64,000 bases of DNA from Adineta ricciae (lineage: Eukaryota; Rotifera; Eurotatoria; Adinetida; Adinetidae): assembly GCA_905250025.1 (NCBI GenBank), contig CAJNOJ010000073.1:46174-110173 (forward strand), given 5' to 3'. The notes beneath the pieces were generated by a model. It worked only from the letters and a program-made list of their open reading frames with translations, ran no database searches and was not told the DNA's origin. This document shows, one piece after another, positions 49,426-61,270 of the stretch. Every line of letters begins with the position of its first letter. Position 1 is the first letter of the stretch. Made by a program: the position numbers and the translations under genes.

Positions 49426-50900
49426 CTAAAACACGTTGCCCAGACAACAGCATATCAAAACACCAATGAGTGAATATTGTACAAGCGATAATCCGAATGC
49501 AAACTTGTACAGAGTTTTATGACAGTAGGTTTTCTTATTCGTTTCATTGAATTGAACTTCCAGATTAGCTGGAAATATCCATACACTTCCCTATCAAAAT
49601 CAAAACAACATTTAGAGAAATGACGTTATACTGAACATATATTTTACCGCTATTAGCCATGCGAGAAAGAAGAGTATTAACAAACAGAACATATACGAAC
49701 TAATATCATTTCCAACTTCTGTGTCTTTAGAACAACGTTGAAACGTTATAGACATCTACAAATACAATGTAGGTCTTCGAAATTAAAGAATTGGGAGTTT
49801 TACTGTGATGAAAATCAAACCAAAACCAGCTAAGCCCATAGCTCCAAAAATAATCAACCATCGAGGAATCCATGGTTGCATTGGACAATCATTTTTATAT
49901 ATTTGACCAATAATAAGAGCAGCTATTGGTAGAAAGGTGGATACGACCAGTATAATTAAGAGTGCCGCTCGCTTTCTTGACATTGACGCCCATTTAGATC
50001 TATATGTAGATGCAATTGAACGTGTTGGCTTTGAATTATTGTCAATGGCTTGGTTCGATGGCGGTGATTTCGGATTATTATCAACATTTTCGTTCGATGG
50101 AGCTGATTGTGGTGGAATTATGATTGATTCGTGAGGTTGATCTATGCAAAAAATACAACATTTTATATCATATCAAAAGAATTTTATCGTATACTTTCAG
50201 TGATGCTTATTGATTGACATAGAGATAAATTCGAATCATCTTCTGCATCCTCTCCTTTTACTTGAAGTAATAGTCCATAGATCATAACGCTCGAACGATG
50301 TTTTGTTTTCCATTCTAACACTTCATTTGGGAAATGAGGACATATTTTAATTTCTCTTTCTCTTGCACCAACTGTTTCTGGTTGAGCAATGATTGAGTCA
50401 GGCTTCTGTTTACATTGTAATACTACTTTTATAGTATACAATTTTGAATCACGAGGGGATCGGAAGTCATATGTATGACCATAACAACCCAACGCAGCAT
50501 ATTTGATGGAAGGTGTTGTAAAAACATATTGTTCTCCCGGGATGTGATCTTCTCGTATTTCCAGTTTCTTTCCGTACATAGTTATATCATTGGGTAACAA
50601 TAATTGCCGATGTTCGACACAAGATCTAGCATTGTCAATACTTGTTCCATGATAACAATTTAGCCATGTTTTCCATACATTATGATGATTGAAGAAATCT
50701 TCATCAACTGAAACAGCAAAACGACTCCATCCACGTGGAATGACATATGTATAACCGGCTACGGTAAGAGTATCTGGAAGATCTGATGAATAACATTGAT
50801 GGCAATAACATTGATCATGAGCTGGTCTACGCAATAGAGTAGGCCAAGAAACACTGTCTAAAAATTCTCTACCAACTCGTGATTGCTCGCATTCTGTCAT
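49426..50900 (-). CDS. PARP-like/TMEM272-like membrane protein, unit 2 type a
   Basis: Exons 50900-50195, 50141-49804, 49755-49648, 49590-49426 give 438 residues, with exactly the same exon lengths as the unit 1 copy at 39757-41231. All key motifs are kept (CYHGTS, PSIKYAA, VLEWKT, YKNDCPMQPWIPRW, GSVWIF). The few changes seen are scattered substitutions (for example MTECEQ for MTECEH, SIIAQPET for SIIVQPET). No stop or frameshift. Confidence 0.8.
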
Positions 50901-51645
50901 CGTTCTATGTGTACGAATTTGAAAAGTACGGTAAAGAGAACAAATACTCTACTTATGTGAAATAATCTTGAATTTTACAATCGCTTTAATCTTTTACTTT
51001 TAAACATGCAGTAAATATGTCTTTTTATTGATGTTTCAATACAATGAAATCCGTTACTCGTATGAATCTTTTTTTCAGCGAAGAAGTTTTTCAGTTTTTA
51101 TAAATATCCTGATCTCTTTGCATGCAAACAACGTATCATAACTCTCAAATAGCATCTATCGAGAATGTTTCACACATCTGTGCTACGTCGTGTTCGCTCT
51201 AAGATGATAAATTATTAGTAAATAAACAAAGATAGGCACTCTAGTAGTTTCGATCTTTTGCAGTGAGAAATTACTATTACGGGCACGTTTCCATATGGAT
51301 TTTCTGAAAATCTCGAAATACTTTCGTGAAACAAAATGAATATGACTAAAACATAATCCGACAGTGCGCGAATACACGTATTCGAGGGTGATGAGAGTGA
51401 AAAGTATAGACTCTGAGTTCATGCAGTCATACTCTTACATTCTGCCCATAACAACCAATAGAAGAAAAAAAGCGTACAATAATAGTATCTTACATATCTC
51501 ATGAAGCGTTCCCATTCATATCAAAAGTATAGTTTATTGAATCGCAAGCTATTCGATATTTTATTTATATGAAAATTATTGAAGTACGAAAAGAATAATG
51601 TGTTACCGATATGATTATGATGGATTTTTCATTGATACAAGTTTA
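50901..51645. other. intergenic spacer in unit 2
   Basis: Counterpart of 41232-42105, shorter by the roughly 130-base segment. No gene seen. Confidence 0.4.
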
Positions 51646-53914
51646 TTACCAAAATGGATCTACTTCCTTTAGGCTGATAATGTGCATTTTATCCGCAGGC
51701 TTCATTACACCGGTGACTTCAAAACGAAATCCTGGCATGAGTATTACTTCATTGTCTTCACCATAGCTACTGAACTCTCTGATATATTTCCCATTTTTAC
51801 ATTCGATTGAAAATAGAACACGTGCCGAGGAATGAGACATGAAATTCTCTAGGATTGACCCATCTTTCGTCGCACTTGTTACTCCCCACCAAACACCTCT
51901 TGTGCCTCTCTGATAAGCATTTGAAATGTCCATCTGTATTCCACGCCAAACTACTCCTTGGTATGATGGTAATTTATTCAATGCCGTCATGAATAATTTC
52001 AAATACGGAAGCCATGGTTTGATATGATCTCTGTTTTCTGACCGTAGTGCTTTGTTCAAAACTCGATAGAGAGAATTTCCGTCCATCTCCATTGTATATA
52101 TCGTTATAGAGGCTGCTTCATCATGCGTCAATCCATGGCTGGAACTTTTACTGTGCTGTTTGCTAATCCATATATTTCTATCAAGATCTTCAATAAGGTT
52201 TCCAACCGGCTGTAAAGCAACTTCCAAAGGTTGCAGGGGAACTAATTCATAACCACTGATCGGCGTAGATATCGTCGGAGTTGATTCATCTTGATTGGTA
52301 ATTAACAGCCTATAAAGATCTCTATTAATTACGAGAGGCTTAGACAAAGTCAACTTACTCTTGTTGTAGCTTCAATTGCTCGACTTCATTGATGAGTTCC
52401 TTTGGCTGCGTAAAGACTCCTTTGATCTACAATGCAAAACATTCTCGAAACGGCAGAACCATAAATAACGAGTTCAATGTGTATGTCGCAGGACAAATTA
52501 AAATCCAGGAAAATTTAAAATATTCCTGAAAAGCCCAGGAAAAATTAAAATTTTAACACGCACATTTTAATTTTTCCTAGCTGTTTTTAGGAATATTTTA
52601 AATTTTCCTGAATTTTAATTTGCCCTGCAACATGTACATTATCATACAATGTACAACATAAAAAAGATAATAGGATATAGTACATACATCGGTTTTACTA
52701 AAAGTATGTTTATGTAAAACTCATGTCTTAGGCGAACCGTCAAGGTTAGGATATTGTATCTTTGCCTCAGGCTACAATCAGACAACCTCCTTGCGACTCA
52801 AGAAAAAATGCAACGGACTGTTGTAAGTATCTAGGATTACAACATTACTGACCTTTGTAAAATTTTTTGCCCATTTTTCATGCCCTTCTTTATCCATACA
52901 GTAGACTAAGATACTGACCAATTGAGCTAGATTATGGATAATGGGTACAAAATTTTGTCCGAATTGTCCGCCAACAATGAAGATTATTCGATCATTTGTC
53001 TTTTGTTTTATAAACAATTCACATTCTTCGGGTGATTGAAATGTTTGAAAACCATCTGGAAACAATGGTCTTAGTTTCTCTTGAATTTTGATATTATCTT
53101 TCGATTTTCCTATATTCGGGTGAAACCAAACCAGAAGCAACTTGGGTGCTACACCTGGCATGCTGCCTGGCAAAGCGGCAGTAATACCTTTTTCTGCGAG
53201 AGCATTCATTTCTTCGGATGTAAGAGTTGTTTCTTCACAGATCACAATGAATAGGTTTTCTGCTGGATTGGATCGTCCCTTAACTCGTATGAATGTGCCT
53301 GGTGGAAGAATTGTTTCGCTTTCTTTCGGGAAGTGTGAATGATTCTTTATAGATTTTCCGTTGGAACATTTGATACTAAACAACGTACGATGTTTTGTTT
53401 TATCAAGAAAAGTATCGGTCACGTGAATTTGATCCGTGCATGAGCTAGCTGCATGCCAAATATGAATACTTCCCGGAGAGTACTGATCACTGAGATCGGC
53501 GGTCACACCTCGCCATATGGTGTCTTGGATAGATGGAAGTTTCTTTAGCGCTAACATAAATAGTTTATAATAATCGTGAAATGGCAGTGATTTAGTACGG
53601 TCTTCATTTCGTAATGCGCCGTTAAATGTTGTGTAAAATGCACCCGGGAGCGAATAGAGATACAAAGCAGCAGACTCGTCTGGTGTTAGGCCATCCTTCG
53701 GATGTTGACAACTGTTCAGTGATCGGATCACTTCATTTAACAAGTTAGGAATTACACCTAATTTTTCTATGGGTTTTACACAATCGATTAAGCGAAGTTG
53801 TCCAGCATTGCTTTCAGTCACTGGAATATACAATGGGAGCGCTAGTTTGTCCGGCTCTTGATTGACGTCAAGGAATCGCTGTCGATCGCTGGGAAGTCGA
53901 GTTCCACTAGCCAT
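51646..53914 (-). CDS. double ADP-ribosyltransferase: ART - Rossmann-like - ART, unit 2 copy
   Basis: Exons 53914-52853, 52426-52359, 52309-51646; 597 residues, the same exon lengths as in unit 1. ART1 keeps IWRGV, HAASSC and KESETILPPG; the Rossmann-like domain keeps LLLVWFHP and IIFIVGGQ; ART2 has VWRGI, GVTSAT and EDNEVILMPG, so again D-x-E. The middle exon reads IKGVFTQPKELINEVEQLKL, continuing NFTK. The alternative unspliced reading of the ART2 exon upstream has a TGA here (in place of the unit 1 GGA), which supports the spliced model. Intron 1 is 426 bases, exactly 153 longer than in unit 1, equal to the foldback element plus its 4-base target duplication. Confidence 0.78.
52484..52632. 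mobile_element. 149-base foldback MITE inside an intron
   Basis: Near-palindromic insertion present only in unit 2. Ends are TGTCGCAGG and CCTGCAACA, with long inverted arms of the AAATTTAAAATATTCCT type. It is flanked by TGTA direct repeats (52480-52483 and 52633-52636), while unit 1 has a single TGTA at the empty site. Family not recognised; no coding capacity. Confidence 0.8.
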
Positions 53915-55097
53915 TGTTATCTATGAATTGAAAGGATCTGAAGAGCAAAAAATAATAAAAACAATGTTTGTACTGCGCGATGTATTCAGAGGCTCGTTGA
54001 CGACCTCAATGATTGAGGTTTTGCTATGCGATTAATAATTGAGAATATACCTGCAGTTCGTGGTTACTAGAAGAAATTGACCGGAGCGCACATATCGAAT
54101 ATCAGAAGTCATGTTGATGCACAACACATTTTTTTAGGTAAACGTCTAAACTTCTGTGATAATAATTAGATACGAGTATGATTTGACGTCTGAAAATATG
54201 GTTCAGTGGTGTCTTATTTACTATGATTTCGTCGTTTGTTGGGGACGGATGTCAACAATAATCTTCATCGGTTCGAATAATAATACTTTCACTGACTGTC
54301 ATTTTTCTATCTACTAGCATACTTACCTTTTCTCAAAATAAGAATTTCGATAAAAATGTGAGCATGCTCTATTTCACTTACACCTGACAACGACAAATAA
54401 ACAAGAGAATTCTGTATATAGTCAGCCAATAGAATGATGAAAATAGTCACTCATTCTGACATGCAAAGAGTATTGTGAAAAAGTCCATAAATCCACTAGT
54501 TGACAGTGTAGGTGTCTCTGTTGTTTGTCGTATTTACATTCTCAGAATAAAATTTGTTCAGTTTTAATGGCGGAAAAAGTATCCTTTATCGATTAAGATT
54601 TGAAATGATTTTAATAAAGAGAAAGTAGTATGTAACTTTCTATGTTCTATCACTGCGCGTTACACTAATGCAATGCATATACCAATCCTAATAAGAAACG
54701 ATCTTGAAAAATATTCCGCATCACTAGCTGAAAATAGACCCCTTTACACAAAAACAATGAAATTGTAAATAGAATGAAGGGAAACAAAAATATTTTGAAC
54801 TATATATCACTCTATGATTGACTGAACGAGCTCGTTCACTATATACATGTATATTACTTGTTTTTCTCTACATATTTACTCTTTAATCATCGATCTTATA
54901 CACTGATAAAAGAGATATACGTGAAAAATGTGGAACATCAACAAAATTTAATTACGGATGATACTTTCTTGTTCACTACGTGTATTCAGATATGTGATCA
55001 ACGCATATCACCTTTTGATTTTTTAGCAATGTCTACTGATGTGACAAAAAATTAGTTTAATTGTGTTTTGATCTGGTCTATATAATGCATATTTTCA
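53915..55097. other. intergenic spacer in unit 2
   Basis: Counterpart of 44222-45387 with several small insertions and deletions. No gene seen. The palindrome TGAACGAGCTCGTTCA recurs at 54823-54838. Confidence 0.4.
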
Positions 55098-56650
55098 TTA
55101 ACATAAGCAACCAAATAAGGCAACAATACCACCACAGCATATTAGAATGCCAATCAATGAATACTGTGCAAGCGTTAGTCCAAATGCGAACTTGTACAGA
55201 GTTTCTTGACAGTAAGTCGTTACGTTTGTCTGAACAAATTGTACTTTTGGCTTGACAGAAAATATCCATACACTTCCCTATCGAAAAATGAGAATAACTT
55301 TCACAGAAATGAAATATTCTGAATGGCTTACCGCTATTAACCATGCCAGGAAAAAGAACAATAATAAACACAAGATACAACCACTCACATATTTTCCGAT
55401 TTCTTCTTCCGGATGCCATTTAAAATTTATAAACAACTACAAAACAGTGAACAAAATCTCGAAATACATAGATGAATTCTTACTATGACAAACATTAAAC
55501 AAGAAGCGCTCAGTCCCACAGATCCAAAAACCGTCATCCACCGTGGAATCCATGGTTGGATTGGGCATTCAGACTTGTAGATTTGACCAATGATTAGAGC
55601 GGCCATTGGCAGAAAAGTGGATATGATTAGCACAACCAGTAATGCTATTCTCGTTTTCGACATTGGTTCCCGATAAGAGCTGGGTAAGGGTAAGGGTTCT
55701 GATTTGGGAATAGTATTAGTAATTTCTTCCGATGTTGATGGTTCCGGTGCAACGACGTTTGATGCAGGTGGTACGCCTGTTTGAAGAAAAAATGTACAGT
55801 TTTAGCTCATGTCAGGAGGAGTGTGTGTGATCTTATGAGTTAAGTCGAGCCGAGAACTATCAGAAACAAAAGGTTTTGCATAAAGACTTCGTAATAGATT
55901 TGGCGTGCTTTCAAAGTCATTAAGAAAACGACATTTGTGCGTGCACTTACTGATGTTTAGTTTTTGGTATTGAGGTGAATTCGAGTCATCACTCGCATGA
56001 TTTTGCTTTATTTCAAGTAGTAGTCCATAGATCATAACGCTCGAACGATGTTTTGTTTTCCATTCTAATTCTTCGTTTGGTATATGAGGACATAATCGTC
56101 TTCCTTGTGCTCTTGCACCAACTGTTTCTGGTTGTACAATAATTGAATCAGCCTTCTGTTTACATTGCAATACTACTTTTATACTATATAATTTTAAGTC
56201 ATAAGGTGACCTAAAGCTATGTGTATAAGCGTAGTAGTCTAGCGCAGCATAACTAATGGAAGGTGTTGTAAAAACAAATCGTTCTTCGGGGATGTGATTT
56301 TCTCGTATCCCTATTTTCTTTCCATGCATAGTCATATCATCAGGTAAAAGCATCTGTCGATGTTCGACACAAGATTTTGCACTATCAATACTTGTTCCAT
56401 GATAACAATTCAGCCAGGTATCCCATACATTATGATGATTGAAGAAACTTTCATCAACTGCAACAGCAAAACGAGTCCATCCGCGTGGAATGACATATGT
56501 ATAACCAGCTACAGTGAGGGTATCTGCAAGATCAGCTGGATAACATCGATGACAGTAACATCGATCATGATCTTTCCGACGAAAAGAAGACGGCCATGAA
56601 ATGCTGGCTAAGAATTCTCTACCAATTCGTAATTGTGCGCACTCAGACAT
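55098..56650 (-). CDS. PARP-like/TMEM272-like membrane protein, unit 2 type b
   Basis: Exons 56650-55951, 55776-55484, 55436-55332, 55277-55098 give 425 residues with the exon lengths of the unit 1 copy. Start MSECAQ. Motifs CYCHRCYP, CYHGTS, PSISYAA, ELEWKT, YKSECPIQPWIPRW, FFLAWLIA, GSVWIF and TLYKFAFG are all present. One visible change restores the common VGAR in place of unit 1's VCAT before the last catalytic-like motif, so the unit 1 copy is the more derived one at that spot. Confidence 0.78.
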
Positions 56651-57360
56651 CAGTATAATGATAAGAAGTTTTATGAGGAAAAACATAGTTTACTAACGGC
56701 ATATATTTGGATACAAAAGGTAAAGCATATTGAGATGAAGAGCAAATAATGGAGAATAATGTTTCTTACTTCATAAGAATCTCATATTTTATTGCCAACT
56801 TGCAACTATTTATTTAGAGAATAAGTGTATAAATACGTACGTATGTTAATAAAGAAAATAGAACTATTCTAAATAATGTCGTCCTCTCGAATAATAGATA
56901 TGTGACTATGATACACCGTATTTAAATAAAGTATTCATTTCTTCCGACTTGTACCGCACGCAAAATTTATATCTACGCTTGAAATAAAGCTGGAAACTTC
57001 CGAAATACCATTACAAATCTTCACATATAAATGACTGATGAAGAAAAAGGTAAATAGTAAACTACTCAATAGTAGCGGAAGTGTATGAGACTACGAATTC
57101 TATATTCGCACCCTTCAATTACAACTACTCATCAATTCGATGGATATAGAATATTGAGGGTGTAATTTATGTTTCAAACAATAACTGCTGGAATATTTCA
57201 TGATTCATGATGTGAGAATAGAAAAAGAAACCTTGCACATTTCAATTCGTTAATGGATTGATCAACGAAATCCATTAGCTGTCAGTAAGCTTTTTTTTCT
57301 TCTTTCCATCAGAGAGAGAAAAACAATTTGTATTCAAAACAAATTCAGTGACAAATAATC
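56651..57360. other. divergent upstream region in unit 2
   Basis: Counterpart of 46941-47651; contains the promoters of the PARP-4TM gene (minus) and the hydroxylase gene (plus). No coding frame seen. Confidence 0.45.
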
Positions 57361-58356
57361 ATGCCTCGCTACACGTATTCAGGTATAATTATTTTATACA
57401 AGACACAGTATTATTTCTTTATTTATTCACTATGACCAGTAATCATCTGCGTAATATTAAGTTACGGTCTATTCAATATCGATCGAGTTTCCATTGGTTT
57501 AAATTCTTTGATAAAATGTTTCATCGATCCGCAAGAGAAAATCATTTCAACCGATAAAAATGCAGATGTATGTGCTGATCATCGATATAAAGTGCGATTG
57601 ATTACGCGAAATCCAACAATTATTTATATCGAAAATTTCCTAACTGAAAATGAGATAAAGCATTTAATTGAATTAGCGTAAGTCAATGTCAAACCGGAAC
57701 AACCTTTCAAACGAATTTCTTTTCAGAGAACCGTTATTTCTACAGTCAAAAGTCCATGATCCACATGGAGTTCGTGTGCAGAATAACTATCGAACGTCAT
57801 CGACCGCGGATCTTGAACGTGCTGAAACATCTGTTGTTAAGTGTATCGAACAACGATACGCTCAATTTCAAGGGAATATCAATGTGGAATACATTGAACC
57901 ATTACAAGTTGTTCAATATACATCTGACCAAGAGGTTCTCCTTCTGTTTTCTATCTACTGACGAACTATTGAGCTTTGTTTTAGTTTAAGCCACATTTCG
58001 ATTGGTTTTCTTCTCCGGAGGTATTGAAAGATCACGGACAACGCGTCACAACCTTTTTTACTTATCTCTATTCGAATTGTACACATGGCGAAACTGAGTT
58101 CGTTCATGTCCGTTTTGACAAAGCTTTACACAAGAAATTCTGTGATATTCTGACTTGTGATAAGAAATCTTCTCAACTGGGCCTTCGATTTCGTCCGATC
58201 CCGGGCAACAGCATCTTTTGGTATAATGTTAACGAGCATGGTAAAGGAGATCCTCTAACATTTCACGCTGGCCGACCACCGAAAGACGATGGATTCAAAA
58301 TAGGATTGAATACTTGGACACATGATCGTACAGTTTTTGTTAAAAAACGAGAATAA
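57361..58356 (+). CDS. prolyl 4-hydroxylase-like 2OG-Fe(II) dioxygenase, complete
   Basis: Four exons (57361-57382, 57440-57677, 57727-57934, 57985-58356) give 279 residues. A short N-terminal hydrophobic anchor points to the secretory pathway. The dioxygenase fold has iron ligands His and Asp in FKPHFDWFS, the distal His in LTFHAGRPPKDD, and the 2OG-binding Lys in GFKIGLNTW, the order of P4H alpha-type enzymes. Length fits the short single-domain P4Hs rather than collagen P4H alpha subunits, which have an extra N-terminal peptide-binding domain. The donor after exon 3 is GTTCTC, a weak site in both units. It hydroxylates Pro in an unknown protein using 2-oxoglutarate and oxygen. Confidence 0.85.
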
Positions 58357-58899
58357 AAACCTATTTTGTCCTTAATTTGTTTAGTGTGATCACTCATCAT
58401 GACACCTCTCGAAAATCATCTTGAGATAGACAATAGGATGGAAATGGCAATATTTAGCATGTTTTAAACTGCAGTCGAACATAGTTTTGTGAAGTTTATT
58501 CACTTAGTTTGTAACAAAACAAGGCTATAGTAATCGTTCTGTTCTCTTGGAAAATTCCGGACGCCTCTTGTTTTAACGAAACACCGACATGTTGAACAGA
58601 AGCACTCAGACAGAGTATTCATTGTGATGAAGCTTATTGTATTTCCACAAGTAGTAGGAAACCAAAGATAGTTTTGGCAAGCTCCTTTTTCTTCAGGGTA
58701 CGAATGCGCAAATAGTTCTGTACAAATGCAAGCAAAAACCGACACATTTTGTGCTTGAGTCAAGATGTTGACAGTGATAAAGACCGGTATACGGTACTTT
58801 TAATTTTAAACTCTCACTCTCAAAACTCGTCAAAGGCAGGAAACCAGTACGCAGAAAAGGATACTGACAGGTGGAAGCGTTCAATCTCTTTTCTGAATC
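58357..58899. other. intergenic, no gene seen
   Basis: Spacer after the hydroxylase gene. Frames at 58500-58763 and 58749-58961 overlap on opposite strands and have no motif. Confidence 0.35.
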
Positions 58900-60330
58900 T
58901 CATCCAACATGAACGTCAGTATTATCATTGCTACCTGAACCGTTTTTTAGCCAGAAGGTAACATTATATGTCGTACCAATTGCTGCTGTAAATGGTTGTC
59001 CTAAATAGGTAAGACTATTGCTACATCCATTATGAAATGAGTAGTTGCCTGAATGAACTGGTGATGAATCAATCGTGAAGTCACCACTGCTACAGAATGA
59101 ACCAGATTTTGTCCAATTTGGAGTATAACTATTACTTTCAAAATCACCATTTGTAACTAAATTTTATTTCAACCATTGTCCGCTACACTAACGTCATCCA
59201 AGTTAAATTGATCTAGTGGAGTACAAAAACCAAAACGGAGTAAATTATATGTTGGATACGCGTGACTGCGAAGCTGTTTGTGTACCGTTTCGTTTCAAGC
59301 CGAAGAAGGAAATTGAACCGCTCATGATCGACAGAAGAGCAGCAGTGCCTGTGCAAGCAGGAGGTGTGGTAGCTGGCGAAACAAGACGATACATGAAAAT
59401 TAGCTCAGTTGAAGCTATCTTTTCCGTTTTCATACGAAATTTCAGTTAGCATATTTTGTAAAAATTCTCAAAAGAAATGAAATACAAGATGTGTTCAGTT
59501 TTAATTTTCTTCGCTATAATCATAGTGTTGATCATTTGGACTCTAACCGTACTTGTAGTAATTCTTGTACTTGTTACCGTTGGGGTAGTAGCTAAAAAAG
59601 CGAGGAAACTTGATCCTGTTGTCGTGATCGTAGCTGTCGTACTCGCGGAAGCTACAGTAGATATTTGAAAATAGATCTAATCACCTATATGTAAATTTTT
59701 TTTTGTGGATTGAAATACAGCTCAAAGTCAGAGGTAAAGCGAGTACTTTCAAAAAAGATCTTACTTGTAAAACTGGTCGATGTTGATGCTGAAGTGTCTA
59801 AAGCAAAATAGATGAACATGTTAATAGAAGAAAGAGACTGTAACATGATGATACACTTACTTGTTACTGTCTAACTTGTTGTGGCTTGAAAAGAAGAAAT
59901 AAAAATATGGTCATAGAATAATATTGACCGACTCACAAGTTGATGAGCTGCTAATGCTAGTCGTTACTGAAGTTGATGTTGTTTCGGTTGTCATGGTTAC
60001 TGCTAACAAAACAATGAAAATTTCTACGTTTTTTCAATCTTATATTTATTGTTTCGGAAACATACAAGTACTCGTGGTAGTTGTCGAAGTTGTAGGCACA
60101 GCGTGATGCGTCGTAGCTAGACTAGCAAACAAGGTATTATTAAAAGACAACAATATCTTGAACATATTCGACGAGGCCTCCGACGACGGCCAGGATGCGC
60201 GTTCGCTTTTCTCTGACCCGTTTTGATCGTTTTTGTTTGTTCCGGATCTGCAGCTAATCGATTTCAATAATCTTTTTTAGTTGCTGTGATCGTTGTATTT
60301 TTGTTGACATTCGTTTCGCGGAAAAAGAAG
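58900..60330 (-). pseudogene. degenerate secreted protein: Thr-rich segments plus NGDFE-type carbohydrate-binding-like module
   Basis: On the minus strand 59156-58900 reads as a jelly-roll-like extracellular module (TNGDFESNSYTPNW, VHSGNYSFHNGC, LGQPFTAAIGTTYNVTFW) that ends in TGA. Just before it (about 59220-59170) is the typical end of such a module (DQFNLDDVSVADNG). Further upstream are short Thr-rich stretches (about 60105-60060, 59995-59940, 59800-59760, 59665-59620), looking like separate mucin-like exons. The pieces cannot be joined into one clean frame, so the gene is broken or misassembled. Two plus-strand stretches (59216-59449, and a hydrophobic VAVIVVFLLTFVSRKKKAK tail after an acceptor at about 60280) also look coding-like and could belong to another gene; I cannot resolve this. 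Confidence 0.35.
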
Positions 60331-61030
60331 GCCAAATAAAAAAGGCAAGAAGCTAGAGAGAAATGATCATATCTATAGTACTGTAAAATTCATCTTAGAT
60401 AAGTTATGTATGCCTCTACCATTGGTTAGTTTTAATTCTCTTGGAGCCGAAGTAGACCCTCCATTGTGTCGTAATGACTGATGTATGAGTGACATGTTTC
60501 TCTCGATTGGTGATTTCCTCAGAAGATAAAAACATCCGACTTCGATTCTTGAGAGGCTGAAGAGTTCTATGTAAGCAGAATTCAGAATTTTTTTCAGTTA
60601 CTTACATAGCAAAAATTCACAAAAACAGCATAGACTCGGACAGAACTGAAACTATAACCATGTTGTATGCTTCATGAAGTATAACGTGCACGTCTAGCAG
60701 AATTCTGTGTATGCCACATGCATTTGAAACAAAATATATGGATTTAACGGAGAGCTAAACAAAATCCGAATTATTCTCGCAGAATTTTGAGCAGAATGTT
60801 AGTAACTTTGTTTGATTTCCCTTACTGTAAAGAAAAATTCTAAAAAATTGTATTCGATGCATGCTCATTCAGCAACAACGCGGCTGTTATCTTCACCCGT
60901 ATTCTATTTTCTCGTGAACAATACAGAAAAATTTCACAGAAAGAAAACTGAAAAGGAGGAAAGCTTTAAGACATGATTTTTGCACTTGCTGATGTTGCTC
61001 GTACTAGTGCGTCTTACTTATGTTGAAAAA
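60331..61030. other. intergenic, no gene seen
   Basis: AT-rich, no plausible frame on either strand. Confidence 0.4.
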
Positions 61031-61270
61031 TTATTTGCCAACAATAAAACAATCGCCAGGAGCATAACCGGCATTACATGGATAGGTACACCGAGTACCA
61101 TAGCAAGCACATTTACAACAAGGACCGCAGCCGATTGCAGCTTTCGAGCCAAGATATTGAACAATGTCACTGTCAACCGCCTCTTGAATCACTGCTGCTT
61201 GTACGACAGATATCGTTGCAAGAAAAGCCATCAGAACAACCAAATAAACATTTCGATCGATCTTATACAT
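61031..61270 (-). CDS. small secreted Cys-rich protein
   Basis: 79 residues from the ATG at 61270. Residues about 1-25 are a signal peptide (VYLVVLMAFLATISVVQA). The mature part ends in a compact Cys cluster (CGPCCKCACYGTRCTYPC, then C in GDCF), eight Cys in about 27 residues, which would form a small disulfide-bonded knot. A TATA box lies about 70 bases upstream. No family recognised; an extracellular structural or defence peptide is possible. The same stretch has open frames on the plus strand without motifs. Confidence 0.55.
   Translation of the reverse strand: MYKIDRNVYLVVLMAFLATISVVQAAVIQEAVDSDIVQYLGSKAAIGCGPCCKCACYGTRCTYPCNAGYAPGDCFIVGK

Larger units (their letters stand above)
48469..58176. 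repeat. ART unit, copy 2
   Basis: Collinear with 38800-48467. It begins at the N, with the base matching 38800, and continues past the end of copy 1 into the rest of the hydroxylase gene. It contains a 149-base foldback insertion not present in copy 1. Confidence 0.9.
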
